Part shown: positions 1 to 8,343 of the stretch, piece after piece
Layout of the letters: every line of letters begins with the position of its first letter
Numbering within the stretch: position 1 is the first letter of the stretch
From: Tessaracoccus lapidicaptus
GTDB lineage: Bacteria; Actinomycetota; Actinomycetes; Propionibacteriales; Propionibacteriaceae
Direction: 5' to 3'
Assembly (NCBI RefSeq): GCF_001693815.1
Contig: NZ_MBQD01000005.1
Span: 1-64,000 of the forward strand
Length of the DNA: 64,000 nucleotides
The notes under the pieces: model-generated
Told to the model about the DNA's origin: nothing
The model's input: the letters and a program-made list of their open reading frames with translations, nothing else
Databases searched by the model: none
Program-made: the position numbers and the translations under genes

Positions 1-912
1 GGTCATCGTGGCGATGTCCTTTCGAGAGAGCTTTGCAAGGGTGAACTCGAAGGATCCCACGGTGACCGCGCTGACGTCCCTGACGGTCACGGCCACCGAG
101 GGCTACACCACTATGAGGGACTTAACTCGCCGGCGATCGCCACCGAGTGCTAGCGAGCCTCCGAGAAGTAGGTCGGGGTTCACAACACACCACCGACCAA
201 GGCGGTCACGCTCACCGTCGGCCATATGGAACCTGGCCCGGATCGGCGTGCCCAACAACAGCACCCACATCTGCCAATCCACCCCCGCCGGCTACACCGA
301 CTATTGGTTCGGCGTGCCGATCACGCAGACGAGCCCCCACGCAATGACGCTCGAGTCCGTGAACCCCTACTCGACGATCAGCACGAACCTGCGCCTGAGC
401 CCAGTCCACGGACCCCCGGACCGGACCCAACAGTGGCACCCAGAGGTGACCAAGTCTCGGCCGAGTGTCTGACCCGACCGGCAGACTCCCCCTCATGTCG
501 AGTCGCACACGGTCAGGGTTTGGAAACCTCGGCGAGCGACTGCGTAAACCCACGACCCCGTTCTGCCTTGTCGACAATCAACATCCCGGTCTGATCATCG
601 AATGGGTCCTCCGCGAGGAGTGGCATGCGCGCGTCGCCTGGCTCGACCGATCCGAACTACGGGTCGGCGAACTCCCCGCCAGCCGGCTCACCCCCCAGAC
701 CGTCGCCGGAAAGTAGCCCCGTTCAGCCGCAGCGGCCGCCTCAACGGCAACCTCGAGATGTTCCACTTCTGGCAACGACGAGCACAGGGATCGGCAGACC
801 CCGTGAGGCACTCAACTCGTGACATCAGACCGCAATGTGGCAGTAACGCCGTCAGTAGGCGCCGGCAATAGCGTGGCGGCTGTCAGCGAACCAAGAGTGA
901 AGGGGAAGGATC
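1..912. other. Region without an intact gene; possible gene remnants
   Basis: No reading frame here has a convincing start, ribosome site and protein-like composition along its whole length. Two stretches look like coding remnants on the plus strand: about 225-420, whose translation contains IGVPNNSTHICQS and YWFGVPITQTS, and about 580-716, whose translation contains HPGLIIEWVLREEW and ends in a stop at 714-716. They lie in different frames and could be pieces of one decayed gene. I recognise no family. The last 13 bases carry the ribosome binding site of the next gene. Confidence 0.35.
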
Positions 913-2253
913 ATGAACACCATTGGGCAAGAGGCGGCAGGGGTTCTGGAGCGTGGGCTGGGTCGTCGCGGACTCTTCACGGCCGCAGCCGCGATGTCGG
1001 CGACAGCTGGTTTGTCTGCGCTCCCCGCGCAGGCGGCCCCCTCGTCCGGCGGCGGGGAGGCGTTCTACCGCGGGGTTCTGCAGCCGGGCCAAGGCCGGAT
1101 TCTCGGAGACCACTACCTCTCGTCACGCACCGAGGAGATCCTGTGGGGCTACGTGCCCACCGTCCACGCCGCACCGGTCCTGACTGTTAAGTCAGGCCGG
1201 ACGGTCACGATCGATTCCCTGTCGCACGAGGGCATCCTCGAGGACCAGGGCCGTGACCCGGTGGCTTGGCTAGGCGAGCAGGGCGTGCGCAGGGACAAGG
1301 TCCTCGACGACGCGATCGACGTGGCCGCCTCATACGACCGTACTACCCGGAACTTCGACGTGGACGGTCCGCATGTCGTGACCGGCCCCGTGGCCGTCGA
1401 AGGCGCCGAGCCAGGTGACGTCCTGAAGATCGAGACTTTGGACTTGCGCGCCCGCGTCCCCTACGGCGTCGTGTCCAGCCGCCACGGCAAGGGCGCGCTG
1501 GGGATCACGCCCGCCGGGGCCGCCCCCGCCGGCATCACCATGGACGAGGTCATGCCCCCTCACAGCACCGACGGGCGCAGCACCGGCAACCCGACCCAGT
1601 ACGGCAACGTGTCGGTGTTCGCTTCGGTGTCGGGATCCTTCGGCGTGATGCGCGCCGGCAAGCACACGCTGAACTTCCCGCTGCGGCCGTTCTTCGGCAT
1701 GATGGGCGTCGCCCACAGCGAAGCCCAGGGCCTGACCGATCCTTCGGCGAACTCGGTGCCGCCCACCCTCGGCGGCGGAAACATCGACATCCGCCACCTC
1801 GGGGAGGGCTCCACGTTCTACCTCCCCGTCAAGGCCGACGGGGCACTGTTCTACGTGGGCGACCCACACATGGCGATGGGAGACGGCGAAGCCGCCCTGA
1901 CCGCCATGGAAGGATCCATCCGCGGCACCTTCCGCCTCACGGTCTGCAAGGCCGGATCCGGCGACGCCCCCAGCGTCGCCTACACCTACCCCTTCGCGGA
2001 GACGAAGGAGAACTGGATCGCGATCGGCCTATCCGACCCCAACGGCTCCGTCGACGGCCAGATCAGTGACCTCAACGTGGCAATGAGACGCGCCGTGGTC
2101 AATGCCCTCGACTTCCTCGAACACGACAAGGGCCTCGACCGGGCCGTGGCCTACGCCTACCTGTCCGCCGCCGCGGACTTCTGCGTCTCCCAGTTCGTCG
2201 ACAAGACGCTCGGCGTCCACGGACTAATCCGCAAGAGCGACCTACTCAAATGA
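913..2253 (+). CDS. Acetamidase/formamidase family protein with Tat signal
   Basis: This 446-residue protein belongs to the FmdA/AmdA family, which hydrolyses formamide or short amides to ammonia and the acid. Family-typical stretches are DSLSHEGILEDQ (about residues 100-111), a segment running from DGPHVVTGP to PGDVLKIE (about 150-175), and GDPHMAMGDGE near residue 320. The N-terminus (GRRGLFTAAAAM, then an AQAA cleavage region near residue 40) is a twin-arginine export signal. Most characterised FmdA proteins are cytosolic and about 300-400 residues, so export is unusual. The start is supported by AAGGGGAAGGA just upstream. A strong hairpin follows the stop codon. No urea or ammonia transport genes adjoin it, so the substrate is unknown. 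Confidence 0.85.
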   Translation: MNTIGQEAAGVLERGLGRRGLFTAAAAMSATAGLSALPAQAAPSSGGGEAFYRGVLQPGQGRILGDHYLSSRTEEILWGYVPTVHAAPVLTVKSGRTVTIDSLSHEGILEDQGRDPVAWLGEQGVRRDKVLDDAIDVAASYDRTTRNFDVDGPHVVTGPVAVEGAEPGDVLKIETLDLRARVPYGVVSSRHGKGALGITPAGAAPAGITMDEVMPPHSTDGRSTGNPTQYGNVSVFASVSGSFGVMRAGKHTLNFPLRPFFGMMGVAHSEAQGLTDPSANSVPPTLGGGNIDIRHLGEGSTFYLPVKADGALFYVGDPHMAMGDGEAALTAMEGSIRGTFRLTVCKAGSGDAPSVAYTYPFAETKENWIAIGLSDPNGSVDGQISDLNVAMRRAVVNALDFLEHDKGLDRAVAYAYLSAAADFCVSQFVDKTLGVHGLIRKSDLLK

Positions 2254-2286
2254 CGCGCTGAACCGACAAGTCGACACAGAGCAGAA

Positions 2287-2327
2287 GCGCCTCCTGCCAG
2301 GCTCTCTCGGAGCCTGACAGGAGGCGC
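2287..2327 (+). terminator. Hairpin after the formamidase gene
   Basis: Two 18-base arms (2287-2304 and 2310-2327, starting GCGCCTCCTG and ending CAGGAGGCGC) pair with one mismatch around a 5-base loop. It lies 33 bases after the stop codon. No T-run follows, which is common for terminator hairpins in high-GC actinobacteria. Confidence 0.75.
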
Positions 2328-2818
2328 AGACCCCCCATCCCGACTTCAAACATATGGGGAGCTCTGACCCCCCAAGGCGGCTTGGCCGCACGGTGGCGGG
2401 TGAGTCACCCGGTCCGGGAGGCTGACAGCGGCATGTCCGGATATCCCCCCGCTGGGTACGGTCTATCGCATGGGACGCGGGAACAGTGACGAGGTCACGT
2501 CCTGGCACTGGTCGAACTGTGCTAGACGAGATCAGGTGGCGCCAGCATCGTTTGATTGACTGCCCGGTGACCCGGAAAGACCGGTCGGCAAGTGAGCTGC
2601 AGGTCGACGGCTACTGGCCCAGAGCGAACCTGGTTGTGAAGTACCGAGTGCAGCACTTTCGACCCCTGCCACTTCTCGATGAACCGGAATCCCTCACTGT
2701 GAGTGGAGTACATTCGGGTATCCAGCGTGTGCATTTGCACGATGCCCTCACCCAAGGGCGCTTCGCGTTTTTCCGCCCAGCCGAACATCATCGGAGAGGG
2801 ACGTGCCCGGCTGCTGGC
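2328..2818. other. Intergenic stretch without a convincing gene
   Basis: Base composition drops relative to the flanks. Open frames exist on both strands across 2486-2842 (plus) and 2522-2791 (minus), but neither has a good ribosome site, a recognisable motif or a partner gene. The minus-strand frame would follow the membrane-protein gene by 27 bases and could be a remnant. I do not call either one. Confidence 0.4.
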
Positions 2819-3319
2819 TCACCGCCCACCCTGCGACTTTGATTTCGAGTAGCGCCGTGAGCGCCGCCACGAGAGCCAGCCACGAGCGAAGCCCACCACG
2901 GTCGCGGCAACCTGCAGCACCAGCGACAGAGCCCCCAGGGCAGCGATCCCAAACGCGAACAGCGTCGCCCAATTGACAGCGGTCCGCCAGCCGGCCGTCC
3001 AATCCCCCGACGGTCCGAAAGTTGCTATCGCGACTGCTTGTAGAACGCCCAGCGCCAGGATGCCTCCGAAGAGCATCATACTGGCTTGCGAGAAGAGCTT
3101 GTCCCTGTCGCGCGCCTCCCATCGCTCCAGTCGTCTCTTGAGCGCTTCCGTCGCCAAGACGAACTCCTCGCTCACGCCAGTAAGCGAATACAACCGTTCA
3201 ATGATCTCCAATTCCCTTAAGGCGTCTGTACGCTCGTCGCGCCGAGTGACATACGTCGCTGCAGCGCCAATGACGGCGACGAGGACGGTCGCGAGAGGCG
3301 CTGCGTATGCGAGATCCAC
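2819..3319 (-). CDS. Hypothetical membrane protein
   Basis: The predicted protein is 166 residues from a GTG start (VDLAYAAP), preceded by GGTAGGG at about 8 bases. A frame extension to an ATG at 3385 is possible. It has one N-terminal membrane segment (LATVLVAVIGAAATY), then a charged, probably coiled helical stretch (ERTDALRELEIIERL, ALKRRLERWEARDR), then two further hydrophobic segments (FGGILALGVLQAV and ATLFAFGIAALGALSLVL), and a basic C-terminus. This arrangement of a cytoplasmic helical domain between membrane helices does not identify a family. It stands alone between the formamidase gene and the IS3 element, so its context does not suggest a function. Confidence 0.6.
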   Translation of the reverse strand: MDLAYAAPLATVLVAVIGAAATYVTRRDERTDALRELEIIERLYSLTGVSEEFVLATEALKRRLERWEARDRDKLFSQASMMLFGGILALGVLQAVAIATFGPSGDWTAGWRTAVNWATLFAFGIAALGALSLVLQVAATVVGFARGWLSWRRSRRYSKSKSQGGR

Positions 3320-3512
3320 ATTCCGCACCCTACCGTCCGTCAAGATCGCTTCCGGCGCTATTAACGCATGTGAGCCAGGTTCCACGCACCGAGGGTTGCG
3401 CGATTCGTGAGGCCGCCATGGAGGGCCGCGAGCTGGGAGAGTCTCCGCGGGCCACGGCGCAAGAGGTCTTGTCGTGCGTAGCTTGGACGGACCGCCTCAG
3501 TTCCCATGCGCC

Positions 3513-3537
3513 GGGACTGCTGCACGAGTAGGTGACA
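3513..3537 (+). repeat. Left inverted repeat of the IS3-family element
   Basis: This begins GGGACTGCTGCACG and ends GGTGACA. It matches the reverse complement of 6221-6245 except for three central positions. Confidence 0.8.
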
Positions 3538-3572
3538 TCTCATCTGTGACGCCGTGGGGCGTCGCTGGGAGG

Positions 3573-3875
3573 ATGTGTACCGTCCCTAAGCCCTACCCCC
3601 AGGAGTTCCGCGACGATGTCGTCAACGTCGCTCGCCGACGTGAGGCCGGTCAGACGATCAAGCAGATCGCGGCCGACTTCGGGATCGCCGAGTCATGTCT
3701 GCGCAACTGGATGCGCGCCGCTGACGTCGACGACGGGTTCAAGCCCGGCACCACGGCGACGGAGAACGCCGAGCTGCGAGACGCGAAGAAACGGATCCGG
3801 CTGCTGGAGCAGGAGAACGAGGTCTTGCGCTGGGCAGCGGCGTATCTGTCGCAGGCGAACCTGCCGGGAAAATGA
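3573..3875 (+). CDS. IS3-family transposase OrfA
   Basis: This 100-residue protein is the DNA-binding half of an IS3-type transposase. It contains an N-terminal helix-turn-helix (EFRDDVVNVARRREAG, IKQIAADFGIAESCLRNW) and a C-terminal leucine-zipper-like helix (LRDAKKRIRLLEQENEVL). The ATG at 3573 follows GGGAGG with almost no spacing, so a GTG at 3546 in the same frame is an alternative start. The stop overlaps the start of orfB (ATGA at 3872-3875) and follows an A-rich stretch. In this family the OrfAB fusion is usually made by programmed frameshifting at such a site. Confidence 0.9.
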   Translation: MCTVPKPYPQEFRDDVVNVARRREAGQTIKQIAADFGIAESCLRNWMRAADVDDGFKPGTTATENAELRDAKKRIRLLEQENEVLRWAAAYLSQANLPGK

Positions 3876-4471
3876 TGTACCCGCTCGTGCGTGAGCTCGC
3901 CGCCGACGGGATCCCCGTCGCGGTGACGTGCCGGGTCCTCAAGCTCGCCCGCCAGCCCTACTACCGCTGGCTCACCCATCCGATCGGCGAGCGAGAACTC
4001 GTCGCCGCGTATCGGGCCAACGCATTGTTCGACGCTCACCGTGACGACCCGGAGTTCGGGCACCGTCTGCTGGCCGACGAGGCCCACGACGCCGGTCAGG
4101 CGATGGCGGACCGCACCGCCTGGCGGATCACCTCTGCCAATCGCTGCTGGAGCGCGTTCGGGAAGAAACGAGGCGCCAACGGGAAGAAGCCGGGACCACC
4201 CGCCCACGACGACCTCGTCGAACGCGACTTCACCGCCAAGGGACCGAACCAGGTGTGGCTGACCGACATCACCGAACACCCCACCGGCGAGGGCAAGCTC
4301 TACCTGTGCGCGGTCAAGGACCTCTGGTCCGGCCGGATCGTCGGCTACTCCATCGATGCCCGCATGAAGTCCCGCCTGGCCGTGCAGGCGCTGAACAACG
4401 CGGTCACCGCCCGCGCAGCGCTAGGCGTCGACGTCGCCGGCTGCATCGTGCATTCCGACCGCGGGTCGCAG

Positions 4472-5920
4472 GGCGGATTCAACTGGTCGTCGCAACGCGT
4501 TGTTGTGTGAGTGATTCTAGATGTTGGTTCCAGACTTCGGCGGGTGTGCGCCAGCCGAGTCTCTTGCGGGGGCGTGTGTTGAGAGCGTGGGCGACGGCGG
4601 TGAGGTCCTCTGGTCCCCACCTAGCCAGGTCGGTTCCTTTGGGGAAGTACTGGCGCAAGAGCCCGTTGGTGTTCTCGTTCGTGCCTCGTTGCCAGGGGCT
4701 TCGGGGGTCGGCGAAGTAGACCTTGAGGCCGGTGTCGATGGTGAACTGGGCATGGGCCGACATCTCCTTGCCGCGGTCCCAGGTCAGCGACCGTTTGAGC
4801 TCGTCGGGCATGGATGCCAGCGCCGCCGCGAGCGCCTTGTTCATCGAGGTGGCCCCGTAGCCTGACAGAGCGGCCCCGTTCTTGACGATTGGCTGTTCGC
4901 GCCATCCGTCTTCTCGCGGGAGATGGACCAGGGTCGTGAAGCCCGTGGTGCGCTCGACGACGGTGCCGATCGCTGACCTGTTGGTCCCGATGATCAGATC
5001 CCCCTCATGGTGGCCTGGGATCGCCCGGTCCTCGGCCTCTGCAGGGCGCTCGCTGATCAAGACTTCCTGGGTTACGTGGGCCCAGGCCACACGTTTCGAT
5101 CTGGCCCGGGGCATCCGCAGGGCCCGCCCGGTGCGCAGGCAGAGGATGAGTTCCCGGTTCAGCGCGCCCCTGGCCTGGATGAACAAGGCCTGGTAGATCG
5201 CCTCGTGGCTGATCCGCATGGACTCATCATCGGGGAAGTCGACCTTGAGCCGGTTGGAGATCTGCTCGGGGCTCCACGCTCTGACCCATCGACGATCTTC
5301 ACGGTGTGGCTTGTTCAAGCCCTTCCATTCCCGCTCCGTGGGGCCAGCGACGGTCACGCCGCTCGGCAAGCGGATCTGACCGGAGAGCCGATCTTCGACG
5401 TAGCGAAGCAGCCGCTGATTGCTCACGAGTTTCGCGGTCTTGGGCCGGCGGGCGTACAGCTCCGCCTTCCACTGAGCCACCGAGGCCCGGTACTCGAGCT
5501 TCCCGCTTCTGGTCGCCGCGTTCCGGCGCAACTCCCTTGAGATCGTCGACGGACTCCTCCTGAGCGTGGCGGCGATCTCGCGGACGCCTTTGCCGAGCGC
5601 TCTCAGGATCGCGATCTCCTCTCGCTCCGCGAACGACAGGTACCTGCCTGACGGGGCAGGCCAGGAGTACGGCGTCATCCCGCCAGCATGACGGAACCAC
5701 CGCTGCCCCACGGCCTGAGCCACGCCCACCGCCTCGGCGGCCTCCCGCGGCAACTTCCCCGTGGCCACCTCGTCCCAGAACTCACGCTCCTTCGCGCGGT
5801 GGTGACCCGGATGCCCCGGTGACCGCATCGGCCCACGCTTGGCAACCTCCGTCTCCCACATCGACGGTCGACCCACGACACCCTCCTGACCTCAGGTGTT
5901 GCGACGACCGGTTGAACCTG
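4472..5920 (-). mobile_element. IS30-family insertion sequence inside the IS3 orfB
   Basis: The element contains one minus-strand transposase gene and near-perfect terminal inverted repeats: GATTCAACTGGTCGTCGCAAC at one end (4476-4496) against GGTTCAACCGGTCGTCGCAAC at the other (5899-5919, read on the minus strand). A 5-base CGCAG occurs directly on both sides (4467-4471 and 5921-5925) and fits a target duplication. Exact removal of one CGCAG plus the element restores the interrupted host frame. The transposase frame is full length, so this copy may be active. Confidence 0.9.
4479..5876 (-). CDS. IS30-family transposase
   Basis: This is a 465-residue DDE transposase. The N-terminal half carries helix-turn-helix segments (SFAEREEIAILRALG, REIAATLRRSPSTISREL). 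The C-terminal half has the IS30 catalytic motifs: GHHEGDLIIG with the first Asp, TWDRGKEM with the second, and PWQRGTNENTNGLLRQYFP with the Glu. The C-terminal codons run into the terminal inverted repeat, as is usual for compact IS30 elements. The length is slightly above the common 380-420 because of an N-terminal segment (MGRPSMWETEVAKRG onward). It is encoded against the direction of the host IS3 genes. Confidence 0.95.
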   Translation of the reverse strand: MGRPSMWETEVAKRGPMRSPGHPGHHRAKEREFWDEVATGKLPREAAEAVGVAQAVGQRWFRHAGGMTPYSWPAPSGRYLSFAEREEIAILRALGKGVREIAATLRRSPSTISRELRRNAATRSGKLEYRASVAQWKAELYARRPKTAKLVSNQRLLRYVEDRLSGQIRLPSGVTVAGPTEREWKGLNKPHREDRRWVRAWSPEQISNRLKVDFPDDESMRISHEAIYQALFIQARGALNRELILCLRTGRALRMPRARSKRVAWAHVTQEVLISERPAEAEDRAIPGHHEGDLIIGTNRSAIGTVVERTTGFTTLVHLPREDGWREQPIVKNGAALSGYGATSMNKALAAALASMPDELKRSLTWDRGKEMSAHAQFTIDTGLKVYFADPRSPWQRGTNENTNGLLRQYFPKGTDLARWGPEDLTAVAHALNTRPRKRLGWRTPAEVWNQHLESLTQQRVATTS

Positions 5921-6220
5921 CGCAGTTTCGGGCACGTAAGTACCTCGCCGCGCTACGGCACCACAGGCTCGTCGGCTCCATGGGGCAGGTCGGGACCAGC
6001 GCCGACAACGCGGCCATGGAGTCCTTCTTCGCCCTCCTACAGAAGAATGTCCTGGACCGCCGTCGCTGGGCCACCCGACAGGACCTGCGGATCCAGATCG
6101 TGACCTGGATCGAACGCACCTACCACCGCCGACGACGACAGACCCGACTCGGCCGCTTGACCCCCATCGAATACGAGACGATCATGACCACACCGGCCCT
6201 CCAGGCCGCCTAACCCAACC

Positions 6221-6245
6221 TGTCACCAAGACGTGCAGCAGTCCC
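6221..6245 (-). repeat. Right inverted repeat of the IS3-family element
   Basis: Read on the minus strand this begins GGGACTGCTGCACG and ends GGTGACA, mirroring 3513-3537. It lies 8 bases after the orfB stop codon. Confidence 0.8.
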
Positions 6246-6374
6246 CTTGCCGAACCCGCTGAACCCGATGCAACGACCCCACTGCCCATCGCGTCATAAC
6301 CCAGCCACCAAGGTATTGACACAGAGGGGCGCCATGAGCGGACGTCGCTCGCTTCGTCGCAACCCTCGGACGCC

Positions 6375-6701
6375 CTACTCCATCGGGGGCCTGTCGGCTT
6401 CCGTGGCGTCGTCATGCGACGCGATTCGGTCAAGAACCGCGCGCCATTCGTCAATATCAGTGCCTCCTTCCATGAGTCCGTAGCCGCCGCTGTGGCGATC
6501 AGCGCGGGTCAGGTAGAAGGCCCAGCCGCGGAGTAGGTCGACGCCGCACCATTCCGGAACCTGGTGGGTGCGGCGGTACTCCCGTACGGCTGGCCCCAGG
6601 AGCGCAAGGCGTTCCGGCGTGCGTCCCAGCCTCGCGTAGCCGTGGTAGCGGTGGGTCCACTCGATCTGCTTGCCCATCAACCGCTCAAAGTCATGAACCA
6701 T
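6375..6701 (-). CDS. Hypothetical protein, 108 residues
   Basis: The start is an ATG (MVHDFERLMGKQIEW) preceded by AGGGGG at about 8 bases. The protein is aromatic and charged (HRYHGYARLG, REYRRTHQVPEWCGV, RGWAFYLTRADRHSGGYG), soluble, and has no signal or membrane segment. I do not recognise a family. It is transcribed divergently from the 253-residue gene at 6755, with 53 bases between the two starts, so they may share a control region. Island location and lack of a known domain make it a plausible accessory or defence-associated gene, but nothing in the sequence proves that. Confidence 0.6.
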   Translation of the reverse strand: MVHDFERLMGKQIEWTHRYHGYARLGRTPERLALLGPAVREYRRTHQVPEWCGVDLLRGWAFYLTRADRHSGGYGLMEGGTDIDEWRAVLDRIASHDDATEADRPPME

Positions 6702-6754
6702 GCGCCTGCCCCCTGCACCACACGAGCTGGCTCTGATCATGTGGCAACATTCGC

Positions 6755-7516
6755 ATGGTGTCGAGCCGCCTTGCCGCCGTGGAATTCTGGGACAGAGAGA
6801 TCGGTCGCTGGGTGACGGGCGACCACCGCCTCCACCCGGACCTGGAACGGTGGCGTGCCACCTACTCCGGCCGTGGAGCTGGCGCCGTCGACATGACCAT
6901 GATGCCCGAGCCGTACATCGGGCCATTGGGCGGCAACAACACTCCAGCCCTCGTCATGCTAGGGCTCAACCCCGGGGCCCCCGCCCCAGCGTTCCAGAGC
7001 ATGGAAGGGATCTACACCGAGCGGGTCCGTGAAACCTCCTACGGCGACTGGGCCAGCAGCGGCCCCTACACCGACGACGCCTGGGAGACGGCGCATGGGC
7101 GCAACCGCTACCACCAGAACCGGCTCTCTTTCGCTCGCCGACTACATGGCGACGACTCCATCCAGAACCACGACCTGCTCTACATCGAGCTCTATCCCTT
7201 CCACTCCAAAGCCGTCACCGCCGCGATAGCTCCGCCCTCCGACCTCCTCTCCCGGTTCGTTCTCGATCCCATCAGTGAACTCGAGACCCCATTCGTCTTC
7301 GCCTTCGGAAAGCCCTGGCTGAAGGCCGCCACACGGCTCGGGCTCGGCGACGGGCACCAACTTCTAGTCAGTTGGGCCACTGCCAGCCGCTCGGCCCGGA
7401 TCTTCCCGTTGACCCGCAACCAACGACTAGTGGTTGTCACCCAGCTCGGGTACGCCGGTCCGCCCGGCGCCAGCGATACCGACGCGCTCATCGGAGCGCT
7501 CCACAGCCGAGCCTGA
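6755..7516 (+). CDS. Uncharacterised protein with a uracil-DNA-glycosylase-like motif
   Basis: This is a 253-residue soluble protein. The most telling segment is PALVMLGLNPGAPAPAFQ near residue 67, a hydrophobic strand ending in LNPG. It resembles motif A of the uracil-DNA glycosylase superfamily (strand followed by G-x-x-P-G). Later segments (DLLYIELYPFHS, TPFVFAFGKPWL, RLVVVTQLGYAG) look like alternating beta-strands of an alpha/beta fold, consistent with that superfamily, although no clear HPSP-type motif is visible near the end. The assignment is therefore tentative. It is divergent from a 108-residue gene and sits in the island between the IS elements and the ATPase-TOPRIM gene. Confidence 0.6.
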   Translation: MVSSRLAAVEFWDREIGRWVTGDHRLHPDLERWRATYSGRGAGAVDMTMMPEPYIGPLGGNNTPALVMLGLNPGAPAPAFQSMEGIYTERVRETSYGDWASSGPYTDDAWETAHGRNRYHQNRLSFARRLHGDDSIQNHDLLYIELYPFHSKAVTAAIAPPSDLLSRFVLDPISELETPFVFAFGKPWLKAATRLGLGDGHQLLVSWATASRSARIFPLTRNQRLVVVTQLGYAGPPGASDTDALIGALHSRA

Positions 7517-7754
7517 ACAGCCAAAGCACCCCAGCATCGAGACCACCCACGCGACGAATCGGGGCAGTCAGCCTCGGGGCCGGCAGCCCTGCCGCAGCGC
7601 CCCAGGCCGCAGCATGACCCCTTCCCGTACACGATGGTCGGCCGCTGTCGGCTGTGCGCCTACCTATCCAGTCACCCGGATCACACGGGCCTGGGGCTGA
7701 GCAGCCCAAGCTCCCCAAGGTTCCAAGATCACCCTCACCGGGCGTCGCAGCTGG
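7517..7754. other. Intergenic stretch between convergent genes
   Basis: Short open frames occur on both strands, but none has a ribosome site or recognisable composition. I see no RNA gene or terminator hairpin of note. Confidence 0.4.
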
Positions 7755-8072
7755 CTAGAACGTAATGGTCGGTGGCCCACTGCCACGCAGGCGGGCTCCG
7801 AGGAGCGTGCGCAGAACAGCACCGATGAACGCGCTGCGGTAGCCCACCTCGCTCGGATGGATGACGACGGACCCGGTGGCTTGGAGCGTGTCGAGGGCTA
7901 CTTGCACCATCTGGAGCGGGACAGACTTTCCCTCGGGGGACTTACTGGTCGCGACAAGGATGGATTCACTGTCGATGCTCAGAACGGTGTTGATCCGCCC
8001 CGAGGGAGTCCGCAGCTGCGTCCCGATGAGACTGCCCACAAGTGAGCGCGCGCTCGGAACTTGACGTGTCAT
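7755..8072 (-). CDS. Hypothetical 105-residue protein
   Basis: The ATG at 8072 (MTRQVPSARSLVG) is preceded by GGAGGAG at 9 bases. The body alternates strands and helices: LVGSLIGTQLRTP, INTVLSIDSESILVAT, VPLQMVQVALDTLQ, VVIHPSEVGYRSAFIGAVL. The pattern of a short beta-sheet, a V-P-hydrophobic helix and an S-x-x-G-Y-R-S-A-F segment resembles small domains that accompany nucleases in mobile islands. I cannot name the family. It is divergent from the ATPase-TOPRIM gene at 8344 with about 270 bases between the starts, so common regulation is possible. Confidence 0.6.
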   Translation of the reverse strand: MTRQVPSARSLVGSLIGTQLRTPSGRINTVLSIDSESILVATSKSPEGKSVPLQMVQVALDTLQATGSVVIHPSEVGYRSAFIGAVLRTLLGARLRGSGPPTITF

Positions 8073-8343
8073 GCCGGCCAACTCCTCCGCGACTGCCGAG
8101 CAAGGTCAAGAGTCCTCCTCGGCGAAACCGCGCCTGAGGAGGGTACGGCCTCGTTGCGGCAGATCCGGGTGCTGACCAGCCTGGAGGCCGGCGTCCCACT
8201 GGCTCCTCGGCAGCCGAGTAAGACAGCATGTCCCGGGGGTTGCTTAGCGGCCCCGGACCGAGTTGATCGCGAGCTCATCGTCTGGCCGCTAGGGTGCTGG
8301 AGCGCCAAGCACGGCGGCAGCCGCAACCAGTATCGGGAGTGTA

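Larger units (their letters stand above)
3872..6213 (+). pseudogene. IS3-family transposase OrfB, disrupted by IS30 insertion
   Basis: The first part (3872-4471) encodes a DDE integrase domain up to the HSDRGSQ motif, with WLTDITEHPTGEGKLYL carrying the first catalytic Asp. The remainder resumes at 5926 with FRARKYLAALRHH, then SMGQVGTSADNAAMESFF carrying the catalytic Glu, and ends near 6213. Joining base 4471 to 5926 gives HSDRGSQFRARK in frame, exactly what an intact IS3 OrfB shows. The break therefore comes only from the inner insertion. As it stands, translation from the orfB start runs into the inner element and stops at 4510, losing the catalytic Glu. Confidence 0.92.
3513..6245 (+). 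mobile_element. IS3-family insertion sequence, interrupted by an IS30-family element
   Basis: The element carries a two-frame transposase (orfA and orfB). Its ends are imperfect inverted repeats: the left end begins GGGACTGCTGCACG at 3513, and the right end, read on the minus strand from 6245, begins with the same 14 bases. About 22 of 25 positions match. No target duplication is visible at the outer edges, so the element may be old or one flank may have been rearranged. The IS30-type element at 4472-5920 splits orfB, so this copy cannot make an intact OrfAB transposase. Removing the inner element restores the typical HSDRGSQF...ARK stretch exactly in frame. Confidence 0.9.

Noticed and set aside
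2486-2842. A plus-strand gene in the gap after the formamidase
   Set aside because: No ribosome site, motif or typical composition, and a competing open frame lies on the other strand.
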